Positions 1-8,334 of a stretch of 64,000 bases of DNA are shown one piece after another. The stretch spans positions 186,001 through 250,000 of the forward strand of contig JAJPHL010000037.1 of NCBI GenBank assembly GCA_021325275.1, given 5' to 3'. The notes under the pieces were generated by a model. The model was given only the letters and a program-made list of their open reading frames with translations. It was not told the origin of the DNA and did no database searches. The translations under genes and the position numbers were made by a program. Source of the stretch: Terriglobia bacterium. Lineage in GTDB: Bacteria > Acidobacteriota > Terriglobia > JAJPHL01. Each line of letters starts with the position of its first letter. Position 1 is the first letter of the stretch.

Positions 1-121
1 CGGCGGGCGACGACGCGGCGTCGGTAGAAAATCCTTCGCCCTTCATGAGCAGGCGCAGCGCTTCGATCACGTCGGCTTGATCGTCGGCAAGAAGAATGAC
101 AGGCGGATGGTCCTTGGACAC
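1..121 (-). CDS. Response regulator, N-terminal part only (cut by window edge)
   Basis: Reading leftwards from a GTG at 121, the first 40 codons give a receiver-domain start: a hydrophobic strand VILLADDQ with the paired acidic residues DD that bind Mg2+, followed by a helix ADVIEALRLLM. The phospho-acceptor Asp would lie beyond the edge. The GTG follows the stop of the ABC ATPase gene by only 6 bases, so it belongs to the efflux operon and probably controls it or a related target. Receiver domains of this kind next to MacB operons are often NtrC-type activators, but the output domain is not visible, so the class is inference. Confidence 0.75.
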   Translation of the reverse strand, partial: MSKDHPPVILLADDQADVIEALRLLMKGEGFSTDAASSPA

Positions 122-127
122 GTCCGG

Positions 128-820
128 CTACGCTCCCGTCTTTTGTTCGCTCACCACCCAGCCGTCCATTAGGTTGATGATGCGCTTTCCGCACGCGGCG
201 TTGGCTTCCGAGTGCGTCACTTGGATGATGGTGGTTCCCTCGGAGTTGAGTTTCTGGAACAGATCCATAATTTCGCGCCCCTGCGAGGAGTGGAGATTGC
301 CGGTCGGCTCGTCGGCGAGAATCAGTTTGGGATTCGAGATGACCGCGCGAGCCACCGCGACCAATTGTTGTTGTCCGCCGGAGAGCTGGCTCGGGTACAA
401 GTCTTTTTTGCCGACGATGTGGAAGCGGTCGAGCGCGTCGGCGACCATCGCGGCGCGTTCCGAGCTCTTGATGTTCTTGTAGCTCAGCGGAACGTCGAGA
501 TTTTCGGCCACCGTGAGATCGTCGAGCAAATGGTAGCTTTGAAAAACGAAGCCGATGTAATGTTTGGCCAGTTCCGAGCGCTGTTTCAGGTTCATCGAGT
601 GAACCTTGTGCTCGAAAAGCTGATACTCGCCGGACCATGCGCCGTCGAGCATGCCGAGGATTCCCAGCAGCGTGGATTTTCCTGCGCCGCTTGGCCCCAT
701 GATGGTGAGAAAGTCGTTGTCGTAAACGTCCAGGTTGCAGCGGCGCAAGACGTAGGTGCGCGTGGGTCCCGTGGGATAGGATTTCTCCACGTCACGCAGT
801 CGAATGATCGTTTCAGGCAT
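128..820 (-). CDS. MacB/LolD-type ABC transporter ATPase with altered D-loop
   Basis: A 230-residue nucleotide-binding subunit that should energise the neighbouring MacB-like permeases at the inner membrane. Walker A GPSGAGKST is at residues 42-50, the Q-loop Gln is in FVFQSYHLL, the signature LSGGQ is at 146-150, Walker B LILADEP at 166-172 and the switch His is in VTHS. Two positions differ from the usual family pattern: the residue after LSGGQQQ is Leu instead of Arg, and the D-loop reads GNLHS instead of GNLDS. The other ATPase of the operon (6004-6720) is canonical at both. The gene lies 45 bases after the second permease and 6 bases before the response regulator. Confidence 0.93.
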   Translation of the reverse strand: MPETIIRLRDVEKSYPTGPTRTYVLRRCNLDVYDNDFLTIMGPSGAGKSTLLGILGMLDGAWSGEYQLFEHKVHSMNLKQRSELAKHYIGFVFQSYHLLDDLTVAENLDVPLSYKNIKSSERAAMVADALDRFHIVGKKDLYPSQLSGGQQQLVAVARAVISNPKLILADEPTGNLHSSQGREIMDLFQKLNSEGTTIIQVTHSEANAACGKRIINLMDGWVVSEQKTGA

Positions 821-865
821 CGTTGTTTTTTTCCAGTCCGGTACTATTATTCATGATTTCGGCGC

Positions 866-3331
866 TCATTCATAGCGCAGCGCAGTCAGCGGATCCACCC
901 GGGTCGCGCGGCGTGCCGGCAAGAATCCAGCGATCACCGAGACAACGGCGAGCGTGACGCTGATCGCCGCGTAGGTTGCGGGGTCCGCCGGGCTGACGTA
1001 CAACAGGCTCGCGATCAAGCGCGTTGCGCCGTACGACGCCGCCAGTCCCACGGCGACGCCGAGCGCCGTCAGTTTCAATCCTTGACGCAAGACCAATTGC
1101 AGCACGGCAGTTTGTTCAGCTCCCAGCGCAATTCGGATTCCGATTTCTTTGGTGCGCCGCGTGACGGTATACGCCATCACGCCGTAGATTCCCACCACCG
1201 TCAATGCCACGGCGAGGACTCCGAAGACGGCCAGGAGCTCGGCGCCGAGGCGTGCGGTCCACAAGTTGTCCGCGATCGCCGAGGTCATGGTCTGCGGTTG
1301 CGGCAGCGGCATCGTGGAGTCGAGACCGCGAATCGTTTGGCGAAACGCCGGGAACAGCGGCGCGGGATCGCCCGACGTGCGAACGCACAGCGTCATCGCG
1401 GGCGCGTAGAACTGCGTTGCCGAAAGGTAGACATGCGGCACGGCGGCGCCGCCGAGCGTGCCGAACTTGGCGTCGGCTGCGATGCCGACGACGCGGAAAA
1501 AGTTGGGATTCAAGCGATGCTTGAAGCGCCGGCCCACGGGGTCCTCGCCGGGCCAAAACATTCGCGCGGTGGTTTCGCTGATGATCGCCACTTGCTCTGC
1601 GCCTTCGCGATCGGCGGCCGAGAAGTCGCGGCCTTTCACGAGCGGAATTCCCACGGTTGAAAAATATCTTGGGAAGACGTCGTTGAAAGGCACAAACAAA
1701 CTGCGCAACTCCGCGGGCAATTCCTTGCCTTCGGGAAAAACGCGCCGCGACACGCCGGCGTTGCCGGCTTGCGGGACGTTTTCGCCCCACGTGGCCGATT
1801 GCACGCCGGGCAGCGCTTGCACACGTTCGATCGCTTGTTTGTAAAACTCGGTAGCGCGCTGCGGCGAGTATCCCTGCGCGGCGGTGTTCATGAACATCAC
1901 CGTGAGTCCCTCGACGCGAAAGCCGGGACTCAGGCGTTGCGCTTGCTGCACGCTGCGCAGGAAGAGTCCCGCGCCGATCAAGGCAACGAGCGATAACGCC
2001 ACTTGTCCGCTCACGAGAATGCTGCGCAAATCCAATCCCATCGCGAGTTGCGTGAAACGGGATCGGCGGTCCGGCGCGTCAAACTGTCCCTTGATCGCCG
2101 ACACGAGATCGGCGCGCGATCCTTGAATCGCCGGAATCAAACCGAAGAGCCAGCCGGTAAGAAACGTCAGCGCGATCGTGAACGCGAGCACGCGCGGCTC
2201 GAGTTTCAGGTCGAGAAAACGCGAGTCCATCCACGAAGGACGCATGGCCCACAGCAAATCGCGTCCCCAATACGCCACCAGCATTCCCGCCGCGCCGCCC
2301 AGCAGCGAGAGTACCGCGCTCTCCGCGAGCAATTGACGGATCAAGCGCCAACGCGGCGCGCCCACGGAGAGCCGCACGGCGATTTCCTTGCGACGCGCCA
2401 TGGCGCGCGCCAGCAAGAGGCTCGCCACATTCGCGCACGCGATCAGCAGGACTAATCCCGTGGCGCCGAGCAACAATCCGCCGGAGCGCCGGAGATCGTC
2501 GCGTTGCCCGATGCCGAGCACGGCTTCGCTCAGAGGAAAAAGCGCCGTGCTGCGGTCGGCGTTTTCGTTGGGATATTGCTTGGCGAGGCGGTCCGCCATC
2601 ATCTTCATCGCTTGATCGGCCTGCGCCATCGAGACGCCCGGGCGCAAGCGTGCCACAACCTGCACAGAGAGTGCGTTTCGCACGGTGTAGAACAGCGGGT
2701 TGGCTGGATTCAGTTGCGGATGCATCGAGATGGGCACCCAAAATTCCGATCCGCCGCCGATCGATTGCAGTCCTTTGAATTCGGGCGGCGTCACGCCGAT
2801 GATTTCGAATTTGCTGCCGTTCAGCGTCACATAGCGGCCCACGATCGATGGATCGCCGCCGAAAGTGCGCGTCCACAATCCGTTGCTGATCACCATCACG
2901 GGCGCGGCGCTGTCCACTTTGTCTTCGTCCGCGAAAAATGTCCGGCCGCGCGCGGCTTGCACGCCGAGCACGCTGAAATAGTTCGCCGTGACAAGCTGTC
3001 CGCCCAGACCTATCGGCTCGGCGCCGCCCACCATATTCGCGCCGACAAACTGATACGCCGCCATTCCCGAAAATTCCTGGACGTTGTCGCGAAAATCCTT
3101 GAAATTCAAAAAGGCGAAGGACTGGAACGCCGTCGATTTCGGCATCGTGGTGAACGCCGCGACGAGCTCGCCCGGTTTCTCCACGGGAATCGGGCGCAGG
3201 AAGACCGCGTTGATCAGCGTGAAGATCGTGGTGTTTGCGCCGATCCCGAGCGCCAGCGACGTCACGATGACAGCGGTGAGCGCGGGATTGCGCACCGCCG
3301 AGCGAAACGCGAACCGGATGTCTTGCAGCAT
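866..3331 (-). CDS. ABC transporter permease, MacB/FtsX type (ADOP-like)
   Basis: An 821-residue permease with the two-module layout of the acidobacterial family: an N-terminal membrane helix (residues about 15-40, motif [13 protein letters not shown]), a periplasmic MacB core domain, a first FtsX membrane block near residues 280-430 and a second periplasmic domain plus FtsX block at the C-terminus (TRRTKEIGIRIALGAE). The start is taken at 3331 because a GGAGG site lies just upstream and MLQDIRFAFR matches the start of the next permease; a longer frame to 3391 would overlap that gene. It follows the other permease after 25 bases. Substrate unknown: macrolides, lipoproteins or peptides are family possibilities. 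Confidence 0.93.
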   Translation of the reverse strand: MLQDIRFAFRSAVRNPALTAVIVTSLALGIGANTTIFTLINAVFLRPIPVEKPGELVAAFTTMPKSTAFQSFAFLNFKDFRDNVQEFSGMAAYQFVGANMVGGAEPIGLGGQLVTANYFSVLGVQAARGRTFFADEDKVDSAAPVMVISNGLWTRTFGGDPSIVGRYVTLNGSKFEIIGVTPPEFKGLQSIGGGSEFWVPISMHPQLNPANPLFYTVRNALSVQVVARLRPGVSMAQADQAMKMMADRLAKQYPNENADRSTALFPLSEAVLGIGQRDDLRRSGGLLLGATGLVLLIACANVASLLLARAMARRKEIAVRLSVGAPRWRLIRQLLAESAVLSLLGGAAGMLVAYWGRDLLWAMRPSWMDSRFLDLKLEPRVLAFTIALTFLTGWLFGLIPAIQGSRADLVSAIKGQFDAPDRRSRFTQLAMGLDLRSILVSGQVALSLVALIGAGLFLRSVQQAQRLSPGFRVEGLTVMFMNTAAQGYSPQRATEFYKQAIERVQALPGVQSATWGENVPQAGNAGVSRRVFPEGKELPAELRSLFVPFNDVFPRYFSTVGIPLVKGRDFSAADREGAEQVAIISETTARMFWPGEDPVGRRFKHRLNPNFFRVVGIAADAKFGTLGGAAVPHVYLSATQFYAPAMTLCVRTSGDPAPLFPAFRQTIRGLDSTMPLPQPQTMTSAIADNLWTARLGAELLAVFGVLAVALTVVGIYGVMAYTVTRRTKEIGIRIALGAEQTAVLQLVLRQGLKLTALGVAVGLAASYGATRLIASLLYVSPADPATYAAISVTLAVVSVIAGFLPARRATRVDPLTALRYE

Positions 3332-3356
3332 ACGGCCTCCCTTACGAAGACGAAAC

Positions 3357-5810
3357 TTACTCCCAACGCAACGAAACCATTGGATCGACACGCGCCGCGC
3401 GACGCGCCGGCACCCAGCAAGCGGCTGCGGCGGCCGCGCCGATCAACGCCAGTGCCGCCGTGTATGCCGGCCCATCGAGTGCTTGAACGCCATAGAGCAT
3501 TGCGGTCATGAGGCGTCCCATGACCAGCGACAACGCGATGCCGATGGCGACGCCGCCACCCAACAACATCGCGCCTCGACCGAGAATCGAGCGGATTACT
3601 TGTGGTCCACGCGCGCCCAACGCCATGCGAATGCCAATTTCGCGCGATCGCCGCGCCACCGTGTACGCCATCATTCCGTAGACGCCCGTCGACGCCAACA
3701 CGATCGCCAGCAATCCGAATGCGCCGAGCGTGCCCGCCGCGATTCGTGCGGGGAACAGCGCCAAGCCCAGTTGCGATTCCAGCGTTCCCGAGGCGAACAA
3801 CGCGATCGACGGATCTTCCTCGGCGATCGCGCGCTTCAACATCGCGGCGACTTCGGTGTCGGGCAGGGAATTGGAGCGTGCCACGATCGTGACGTCCGAT
3901 CCCACCGCTTGGCGAAGCGGCTGGAAGGTTGCCGGCAGCGGCGCTTCGCTCAACGATTGATATTTGCCCGTCTCGACGATCCCGACAATTTCCAAGAACG
4001 GCGATCCTGTTCCAAAGCGGAAGCGCCGGCCTATGGGGTCGGGCGCGTAGGAGTTGCCGACACGCTTGGAATGCAGAATGTGCGTGACGAACGCTTCGTT
4101 GACGATGGCAACTCTCTTCGAATCCGCATTGTCGCGATCGTCGAAGTCGCGGCCGGCGAGAAGTCTCGTCTTGAACGTGTCGAACAATCCGGGACTTGTC
4201 CGGTAGCCCGTCGCCGTGGGCCGCTTCGACACGGGCACGTTCTCGGAGCCTTCCACGTAGACGTAGCTGTTTTGGATATGCAGATTCAGCGGGAGGTCGT
4301 TGATGATCGCGGCGGAATCGATACCCGGCATGGCGCGGACTTTTTCGAGCACGCGCTTTTCGAGCGCCGCGCCGCGGACATTGTCGTAGCCGTGCAGACT
4401 GGAATCGAATCCCGCGACCGCCGCGTGACGCGGATCGAAGCCGACATTCAGGCTGAGAGCGTGTTGGAGACTGCGGACCATCAGCATTGATCCCACCAGT
4501 AACACAACAGAGAGACCTACTTGCGCCGCGACCAGCAAATCGCGCGCGTGGAAGCGTCCCGCGCGCATGGTGAGTCCCATATTCTTGAGTGCCGGTGTCA
4601 GATCGCCGCCGGTGGCTTGCCACGCGGGCACCAGTCCAAAGAGCAATCCGGCGAAAAGCGACGCGCCCATCGAGAAAAGCAAGACACGCGTGTCGAGCGT
4701 GAGCGGCGGAAAGACGGGAAGGTTAATCGGCGGGCGCCACGCGACCAACAGATCGGCGATCCACTTGGCGAGAAGCAATCCCGCGCCGCCGCCGACAATC
4801 GCGAGCGTCATGCTTTCCATCAGCATTTGCCGGACCAGCCGGCCACGCGATGCACCGAGCGCCAGCCGTACCGCAATTTCCCGCCGCCGATCTGTCGCGC
4901 GCGCCAAAAGCAATCCCGCGAGGTTCACGCAAGCGATCAGCAGCACGATTCCCGCGACGAGCATCAGCACGCCCGAAAATCCCAGCACCGGACCGCGTAG
5001 ATAGCTGCCCGCGAGTCCGGGGGGCGTCAGCGTGATCTTCATGCCCGCGTCGGTCTCAGGATATTCGCGCGCCAATTGTTGCGCGATCACGTTCAAGCCC
5101 GCCTCGGCGCGCTCGCGCGTGAGGCCGGGTTTCAGGCGGCCGATCAGGAATGTGCTGTGACTGCCGCGCTGTTCGAGCCACGAGTCGCCAATCTCAATTT
5201 GCTCCTGCATAGCCATCGGCACGAACAATTCCGGCGTATAAATCCGCTCCGTGCCGTAGAACTCGGGCGCCGCCACGCCCACGATCGTGTAGTCGAAGCC
5301 GTTGACCTTCACGTGGCGATCGACAACATGGCGATCCGCGCCGAAGCGATTTTGCCAGCATATATAGCTGAGCACGATCACCGGATGGCCGCCTTTTTTT
5401 ACATCGTCGCCGGAGTGGAATAGGCGGCCGAGATACGGTTTCGCGCCGAGCACGTCGAAGTAGTTTCCGGTGACCATGTACGACCACAGCAGCTTGTTGT
5501 TACCGGCGCCTTGACTCATCGAAATGCCTTCGAACGTGTAGCCGGCAAGTCCCGCGAAGACGTCGTTGCGATCGCGGAGATCGCGATAGTCGGGGTAAGA
5601 ATGCGTAGGGACTTCGTTGCCTTGCTTGAGGTTCAGCGACAACAGTTGTTCGGGATGATCGACGCCCATCGGCCGGAAGATCACCGCGTTGACGGCGGTG
5701 AAGACCGCGGAGTTCGCGCCGATTCCGAGCGCCAAGGTGATCGCGGCGGCCAGCGTGAAGGCAGGATTCTTCCGCAGCAGGCGGATGGCGAAACGAAAGT
5801 CTTGTAACAT
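3357..5810 (-). CDS. ABC transporter permease, MacB/FtsX type (ADOP-like)
   Basis: An 817-residue paralogue of the neighbouring permease: MLQDFRFAIRLLRKNPAF at the start, membrane helix with [13 protein letters not shown], MacB periplasmic core, FtsX block with ARATDRRREIAVRLALGAS, then a second half ending in ARRSREIGIRMALGA and VPARRAARVDPM. The ATG at 5810 is preferred over the GTG at 5816 because AAGGGG lies at good spacing from it and the protein then starts like its paralogue. Two different permeases and two different ATPases in one operon suggest either a heteromeric transporter or two transporters sharing one adaptor. Confidence 0.92.
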   Translation of the reverse strand: MLQDFRFAIRLLRKNPAFTLAAAITLALGIGANSAVFTAVNAVIFRPMGVDHPEQLLSLNLKQGNEVPTHSYPDYRDLRDRNDVFAGLAGYTFEGISMSQGAGNNKLLWSYMVTGNYFDVLGAKPYLGRLFHSGDDVKKGGHPVIVLSYICWQNRFGADRHVVDRHVKVNGFDYTIVGVAAPEFYGTERIYTPELFVPMAMQEQIEIGDSWLEQRGSHSTFLIGRLKPGLTRERAEAGLNVIAQQLAREYPETDAGMKITLTPPGLAGSYLRGPVLGFSGVLMLVAGIVLLIACVNLAGLLLARATDRRREIAVRLALGASRGRLVRQMLMESMTLAIVGGGAGLLLAKWIADLLVAWRPPINLPVFPPLTLDTRVLLFSMGASLFAGLLFGLVPAWQATGGDLTPALKNMGLTMRAGRFHARDLLVAAQVGLSVVLLVGSMLMVRSLQHALSLNVGFDPRHAAVAGFDSSLHGYDNVRGAALEKRVLEKVRAMPGIDSAAIINDLPLNLHIQNSYVYVEGSENVPVSKRPTATGYRTSPGLFDTFKTRLLAGRDFDDRDNADSKRVAIVNEAFVTHILHSKRVGNSYAPDPIGRRFRFGTGSPFLEIVGIVETGKYQSLSEAPLPATFQPLRQAVGSDVTIVARSNSLPDTEVAAMLKRAIAEEDPSIALFASGTLESQLGLALFPARIAAGTLGAFGLLAIVLASTGVYGMMAYTVARRSREIGIRMALGARGPQVIRSILGRGAMLLGGGVAIGIALSLVMGRLMTAMLYGVQALDGPAYTAALALIGAAAAAACWVPARRAARVDPMVSLRWE

Positions 5811-5830
5811 GCTCACCCCTTAGACGCAGA

Positions 5831-5891
5831 AACGCAGAGGCGAGCGTAGAATTGGGCTGGAGTCGCCCTCGTTTCTACGCACCTCTGCGTT
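5831..5891. repeat. Intergenic hairpin A (ACGCAGA-type unit)
   Basis: Imperfect inverted repeat inside the efflux operon, between an ATPase and a permease gene. The left arm (5831-5851) contains AACGCAGAGG and CGTAGAA; the right arm (5872-5891) contains their complements. A preceding ACGCAGA makes the left side a short tandem array. The smallest member of the hairpin class described in the findings. Confidence 0.6.
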
Positions 5892-6003
5892 AGTGTTAAA
5901 TCGAAAATGCGTGGCCCGCGTCAAGCGGCGGGCGAACAAAGCGGCGACAAGGCCAGAATCGAGCACGCAGTGCGTTTGATCCTGCCAGTCGCCGCACTCC
6001 AAA

Positions 6004-6720
6004 TTAATGCGCCGAAGACTGCTGTGCCGCTTCGACTTCGTCCACAATCCGGCCGTCGAACAAGTTGATGGTGCGATCGGCGTGCTTGCTGTAGCGCTGA
6101 TCGTGCGTCACCATGCAGATGGTCGCGCCGCCGCGATGCAATTCTTGCAGCAGCTCGATCACTTGTTCGCCGTTCTGCGAGTCCAAGTTACCGGTGGGCT
6201 CGTCCGCCAGCAAGATCAGCGGCTTGCCCACAAGCGCGCGCGCCACGGCGACACGCTGTTGCTGACCGCCAGACAGTTGGCTCGGATAATGCTTCACGCG
6301 ATGTGCCATGCCGACGCGCTCCAGCGCTTCCTGCACGGCTTTCTTGCGTTCCGCTCCCGGCATGCCGCGATATGTCAGCGGCAGTTCCACGTTTTCGAAG
6401 ACCGTCAGGTCGCCGATCAGGTTGAATGCCTGGAAGATGAATCCGATTTCGCGATTGCGGATGCGGGCGCGCTCGCCGAGATCGAGGTCCTGCACGGGAT
6501 TGCCGTTCAGCAGGTACTCGCCGTCGGAGGGCGAATCGAGCAAGCCCAGGATCGAAAGCAGCGTCGACTTGCCGCAGCCCGAGGGTCCGGCGATCGAGAC
6601 GTACTCGCCAGCGTTGATTTCCAAATGAATTCCGCTCAGGGCGTGCGTCTCAACCTCATCGGTCAAGAAGACCTTAGTAACCCCGTTCATGCGAAGCAGT
6701 GTTTGCGTTTCAGCGCTCAA
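6004..6720 (-). CDS. MacB/LolD-type ABC transporter ATPase
   Basis: A 238-residue canonical ATPase: Walker A GPSGCGKST at residues 45-53, signature LSGGQQQRVAVARA, Walker B LILLADEP, D-loop GNLDS, switch His in VTHD. The start is the TTG at 6720 because a strong GGAGGAG lies 7 bases upstream; the frame is open to 6765 but that extension has no ribosome site. The gene is preceded by the MacA-like adaptor and followed by two permeases. It probably provides the main ATP-hydrolysing subunit of the exporter. Confidence 0.94.
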   Translation of the reverse strand: MSAETQTLLRMNGVTKVFLTDEVETHALSGIHLEINAGEYVSIAGPSGCGKSTLLSILGLLDSPSDGEYLLNGNPVQDLDLGERARIRNREIGFIFQAFNLIGDLTVFENVELPLTYRGMPGAERKKAVQEALERVGMAHRVKHYPSQLSGGQQQRVAVARALVGKPLILLADEPTGNLDSQNGEQVIELLQELHRGGATICMVTHDQRYSKHADRTINLFDGRIVDEVEAAQQSSAH

Positions 6721-6780
6721 AGTTGTTCTCCTCCCATATGGTAGAACGGAGCAAGCCCCGCTCAAGTTCCGGCAAATTCT

Positions 6781-6844
6781 AGTCCTGAGTGCTGAGTCCT
6801 GAGTGCTGAGTAAAAACCCACTCAGGACTCAGTACTCAGTACTC
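6781..6844. repeat. Intergenic hairpin B (heptamer CTGAGTN arms)
   Basis: Between the adaptor stop and the ATPase start. The left arm (6781-6811) is a run of CTGAGTN heptamers with the seventh base varying among g, c and a. The right arm (6820-6844) is the same kind of array inverted; aligned to 6787-6811 it matches at 22 of 25 positions. The loop is about 8 bases. No T-run follows on the transcribed strand, so it is not an ordinary intrinsic terminator, and genes on both sides should be co-transcribed. Confidence 0.85.
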
Positions 6845-6845
6845 G

Positions 6846-8096
6846 CTATTTGAGCCGGATGCGATCCACTCCGTCTTGCGCCGACATATCCGAGAGGATC
6901 ACCTTGTCGCCTTCCTTCAATCCGCCCAGGATCTCGACCGTGTTGACAGAGGTCCGCCCTATTTTGACGGTTGTACGTACCGCTTCGTCACCCAAAGAAT
7001 TCTCTAAAAACAAAGTAATTGTGCTGTTGGGCTGCCCATGGACCGGCCGGCCGACGTACAGCACATCCTTTAGATGCTGGATTTCCACTACGCCGTCGAC
7101 GCTCAGGTCGGGGCGGGCACCCTCCGGCAGGTCGCCGTCCAGCTTCACGTCCACGGTGACCGTCGAGTTGATCGACGAGGGGTCGATGCGCATCACGTGA
7201 CCCTGGATAATGCCGTTGCGCGTGTCGATCGCGGCCTTCTGGCCGATTTGGATCAGGTTGGCTTGCGTTTCCGGGATCGCCAGGGCGGCCTTCAGGTGTC
7301 GCGGCTGTACGATTTTCGCGAGCGTGGTGCCGGGCGTCACTTGCTGGCCCACTTCCACCATTAACTGCGCGACCGTGCCGTCGACGCCCGCTTTGATCTT
7401 CAGCGATTCCACTTGATGCTTCTTGATTTCGGCGTCGGCTTTCAACTGCTCGATCCGCGACTGCTGCGAATCGATTTGCGCCTTCATCGAGGCTTCGTTG
7501 ACGGCCACGCGGTCCAACTCAATCTTGTATTGATCGGCGAGGCCGTCCATCTTCACGCGATCTTGGCGGACGGTCACGTCGGGGATCAGGCCGTCTTTCG
7601 CCAGCAGGCTGTCGGCTTCGTACTGGGTCTTGGCGGACTCGAGATTCGCATGCACGCCCGCGGCCGTCGAGCGCTGGTCGAGCACGCTCGATTCCAGCTT
7701 GGCCCTGAGGCTCGCCAAATCGGCGATCGAGGATTTGTAGACGTTCTGTGCGTCGACCGCGCTCAGCTCGAGATCCGGGTTGGTCATCTGGAAGATGACC
7801 GTGTCGGCCTTTACGACGGTGCCGGCCAGCAGGAAGCGCTGCGCGATGCGCCCGTCGGTGAGCGACGGCACGAGCATCGAGTCTTCGTTGACCAGTGTCC
7901 CCAAGCCGCGAACTTCGATCACCATTTCACCGCGCTTCACGGTGTCGGGATAGAGCGTGCTGGCCTCCACGGTCGGCGCGGCGGGCTTGAGCCTGGTCAG
8001 CGCCAGCGTGACGGCTCCGATGCCGCCGGCCACAAGAATGAAGACCAAGATTCGGATGATTCGTTTACGTCCAGATACATTGCGCGGTTTGTCCAC
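6846..8096 (-). CDS. MacA-like periplasmic adaptor (HlyD/RND membrane-fusion protein)
   Basis: A 416-residue membrane-fusion protein, first gene of the efflux operon. One N-terminal membrane helix (about residues 12-34), then a biotinyl-lipoyl half-motif, a long alpha-helical hairpin with many Gln/Glu/Lys (about 110-235), the second lipoyl half (GTVAQLMVEVGQQV) and beta-barrel regions ending in GLKEGDKVIL. Such adaptors link an inner-membrane MacB pump to a TolC-type outer-membrane channel; no channel gene is in the window. The start is the GTG at 8096 because GAGGG sits 6 bases before it; the frame is open to 8138 without a ribosome site. Confidence 0.9.
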   Translation of the reverse strand: MDKPRNVSGRKRIIRILVFILVAGGIGAVTLALTRLKPAAPTVEASTLYPDTVKRGEMVIEVRGLGTLVNEDSMLVPSLTDGRIAQRFLLAGTVVKADTVIFQMTNPDLELSAVDAQNVYKSSIADLASLRAKLESSVLDQRSTAAGVHANLESAKTQYEADSLLAKDGLIPDVTVRQDRVKMDGLADQYKIELDRVAVNEASMKAQIDSQQSRIEQLKADAEIKKHQVESLKIKAGVDGTVAQLMVEVGQQVTPGTTLAKIVQPRHLKAALAIPETQANLIQIGQKAAIDTRNGIIQGHVMRIDPSSINSTVTVDVKLDGDLPEGARPDLSVDGVVEIQHLKDVLYVGRPVHGQPNSTITLFLENSLGDEAVRTTVKIGRTSVNTVEILGGLKEGDKVILSDMSAQDGVDRIRLK

Positions 8097-8139
8097 TTTG
8101 AGTCCCTCACTTTCTACAGAAGGCAACTGCCATGCCACA

Positions 8140-8145
8140 AGTATA
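8140..8145 (-). promoter_or_regulatory. Putative -10 box of the efflux operon
   Basis: On the minus strand the hexamer reads TATACT, about 44 bases before the GTG of the adaptor gene, leaving a leader that holds the GAGGG site. Only a weak -35 (TTCGTA) lies 17 bases further upstream. The hexamer match is seen; promoter function is inferred. Confidence 0.4.
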
Positions 8146-8248
8146 GCGCCGCTAAGTATTGGTACGAAAGAGTTTGCAGAATGTTCCCCGGCTCACGGTT
8201 GCCCGCGCGCGGGAAGAAGTGTTCGATTCCGAACACGAACACGAAAAA

Positions 8249-8334
8249 GCAACCGCAGATGCACGCAGATGAACGCAGATAAGACGACAGGCCCAAGTTC
8301 TTATCTGCGTTTATCTGCGTTCATCTGCGGTTGC
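8249..8334. repeat. Intergenic hairpin C (GAACGCAGAT arms)
   Basis: Arms of 35 bases (8249-8283 and 8300-8334) with a 16-base loop; each arm is three copies of a roughly 10-base unit ending GCAGAT, and the arms match at about 32 of 35 positions. It lies between a LysR gene and the efflux operon. The right arm contains the last codons and the stop of the LysR gene. The same unit recurs in hairpin G at 55300-55385. Confidence 0.92.

Noticed and set aside
866-5810. Long plus-strand open frames opposite the permeases
   Set aside because: Arg/His-rich antisense shadows common in high-GC DNA; the minus-strand frames have clear family motifs and ribosome sites.
8200-8240. GTTCGATTC string resembling a tRNA T-loop
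   Set aside because: It is part of a local GTTCG/CGAAC palindrome; no acceptor or anticodon stem pairs around it.
8114-8296. Open frame on the minus strand reading through hairpin C and the efflux promoter region
   Set aside because: Its sequence is the translated repeat arm (many Cys, Phe, Ser) and it covers the likely -10 box; no ribosome site.
8249-8334. CRISPR-like array from the regularly repeated units
   Set aside because: Units are about 10 bases with no spacers, the array is mirrored, and no cas gene is in the window.
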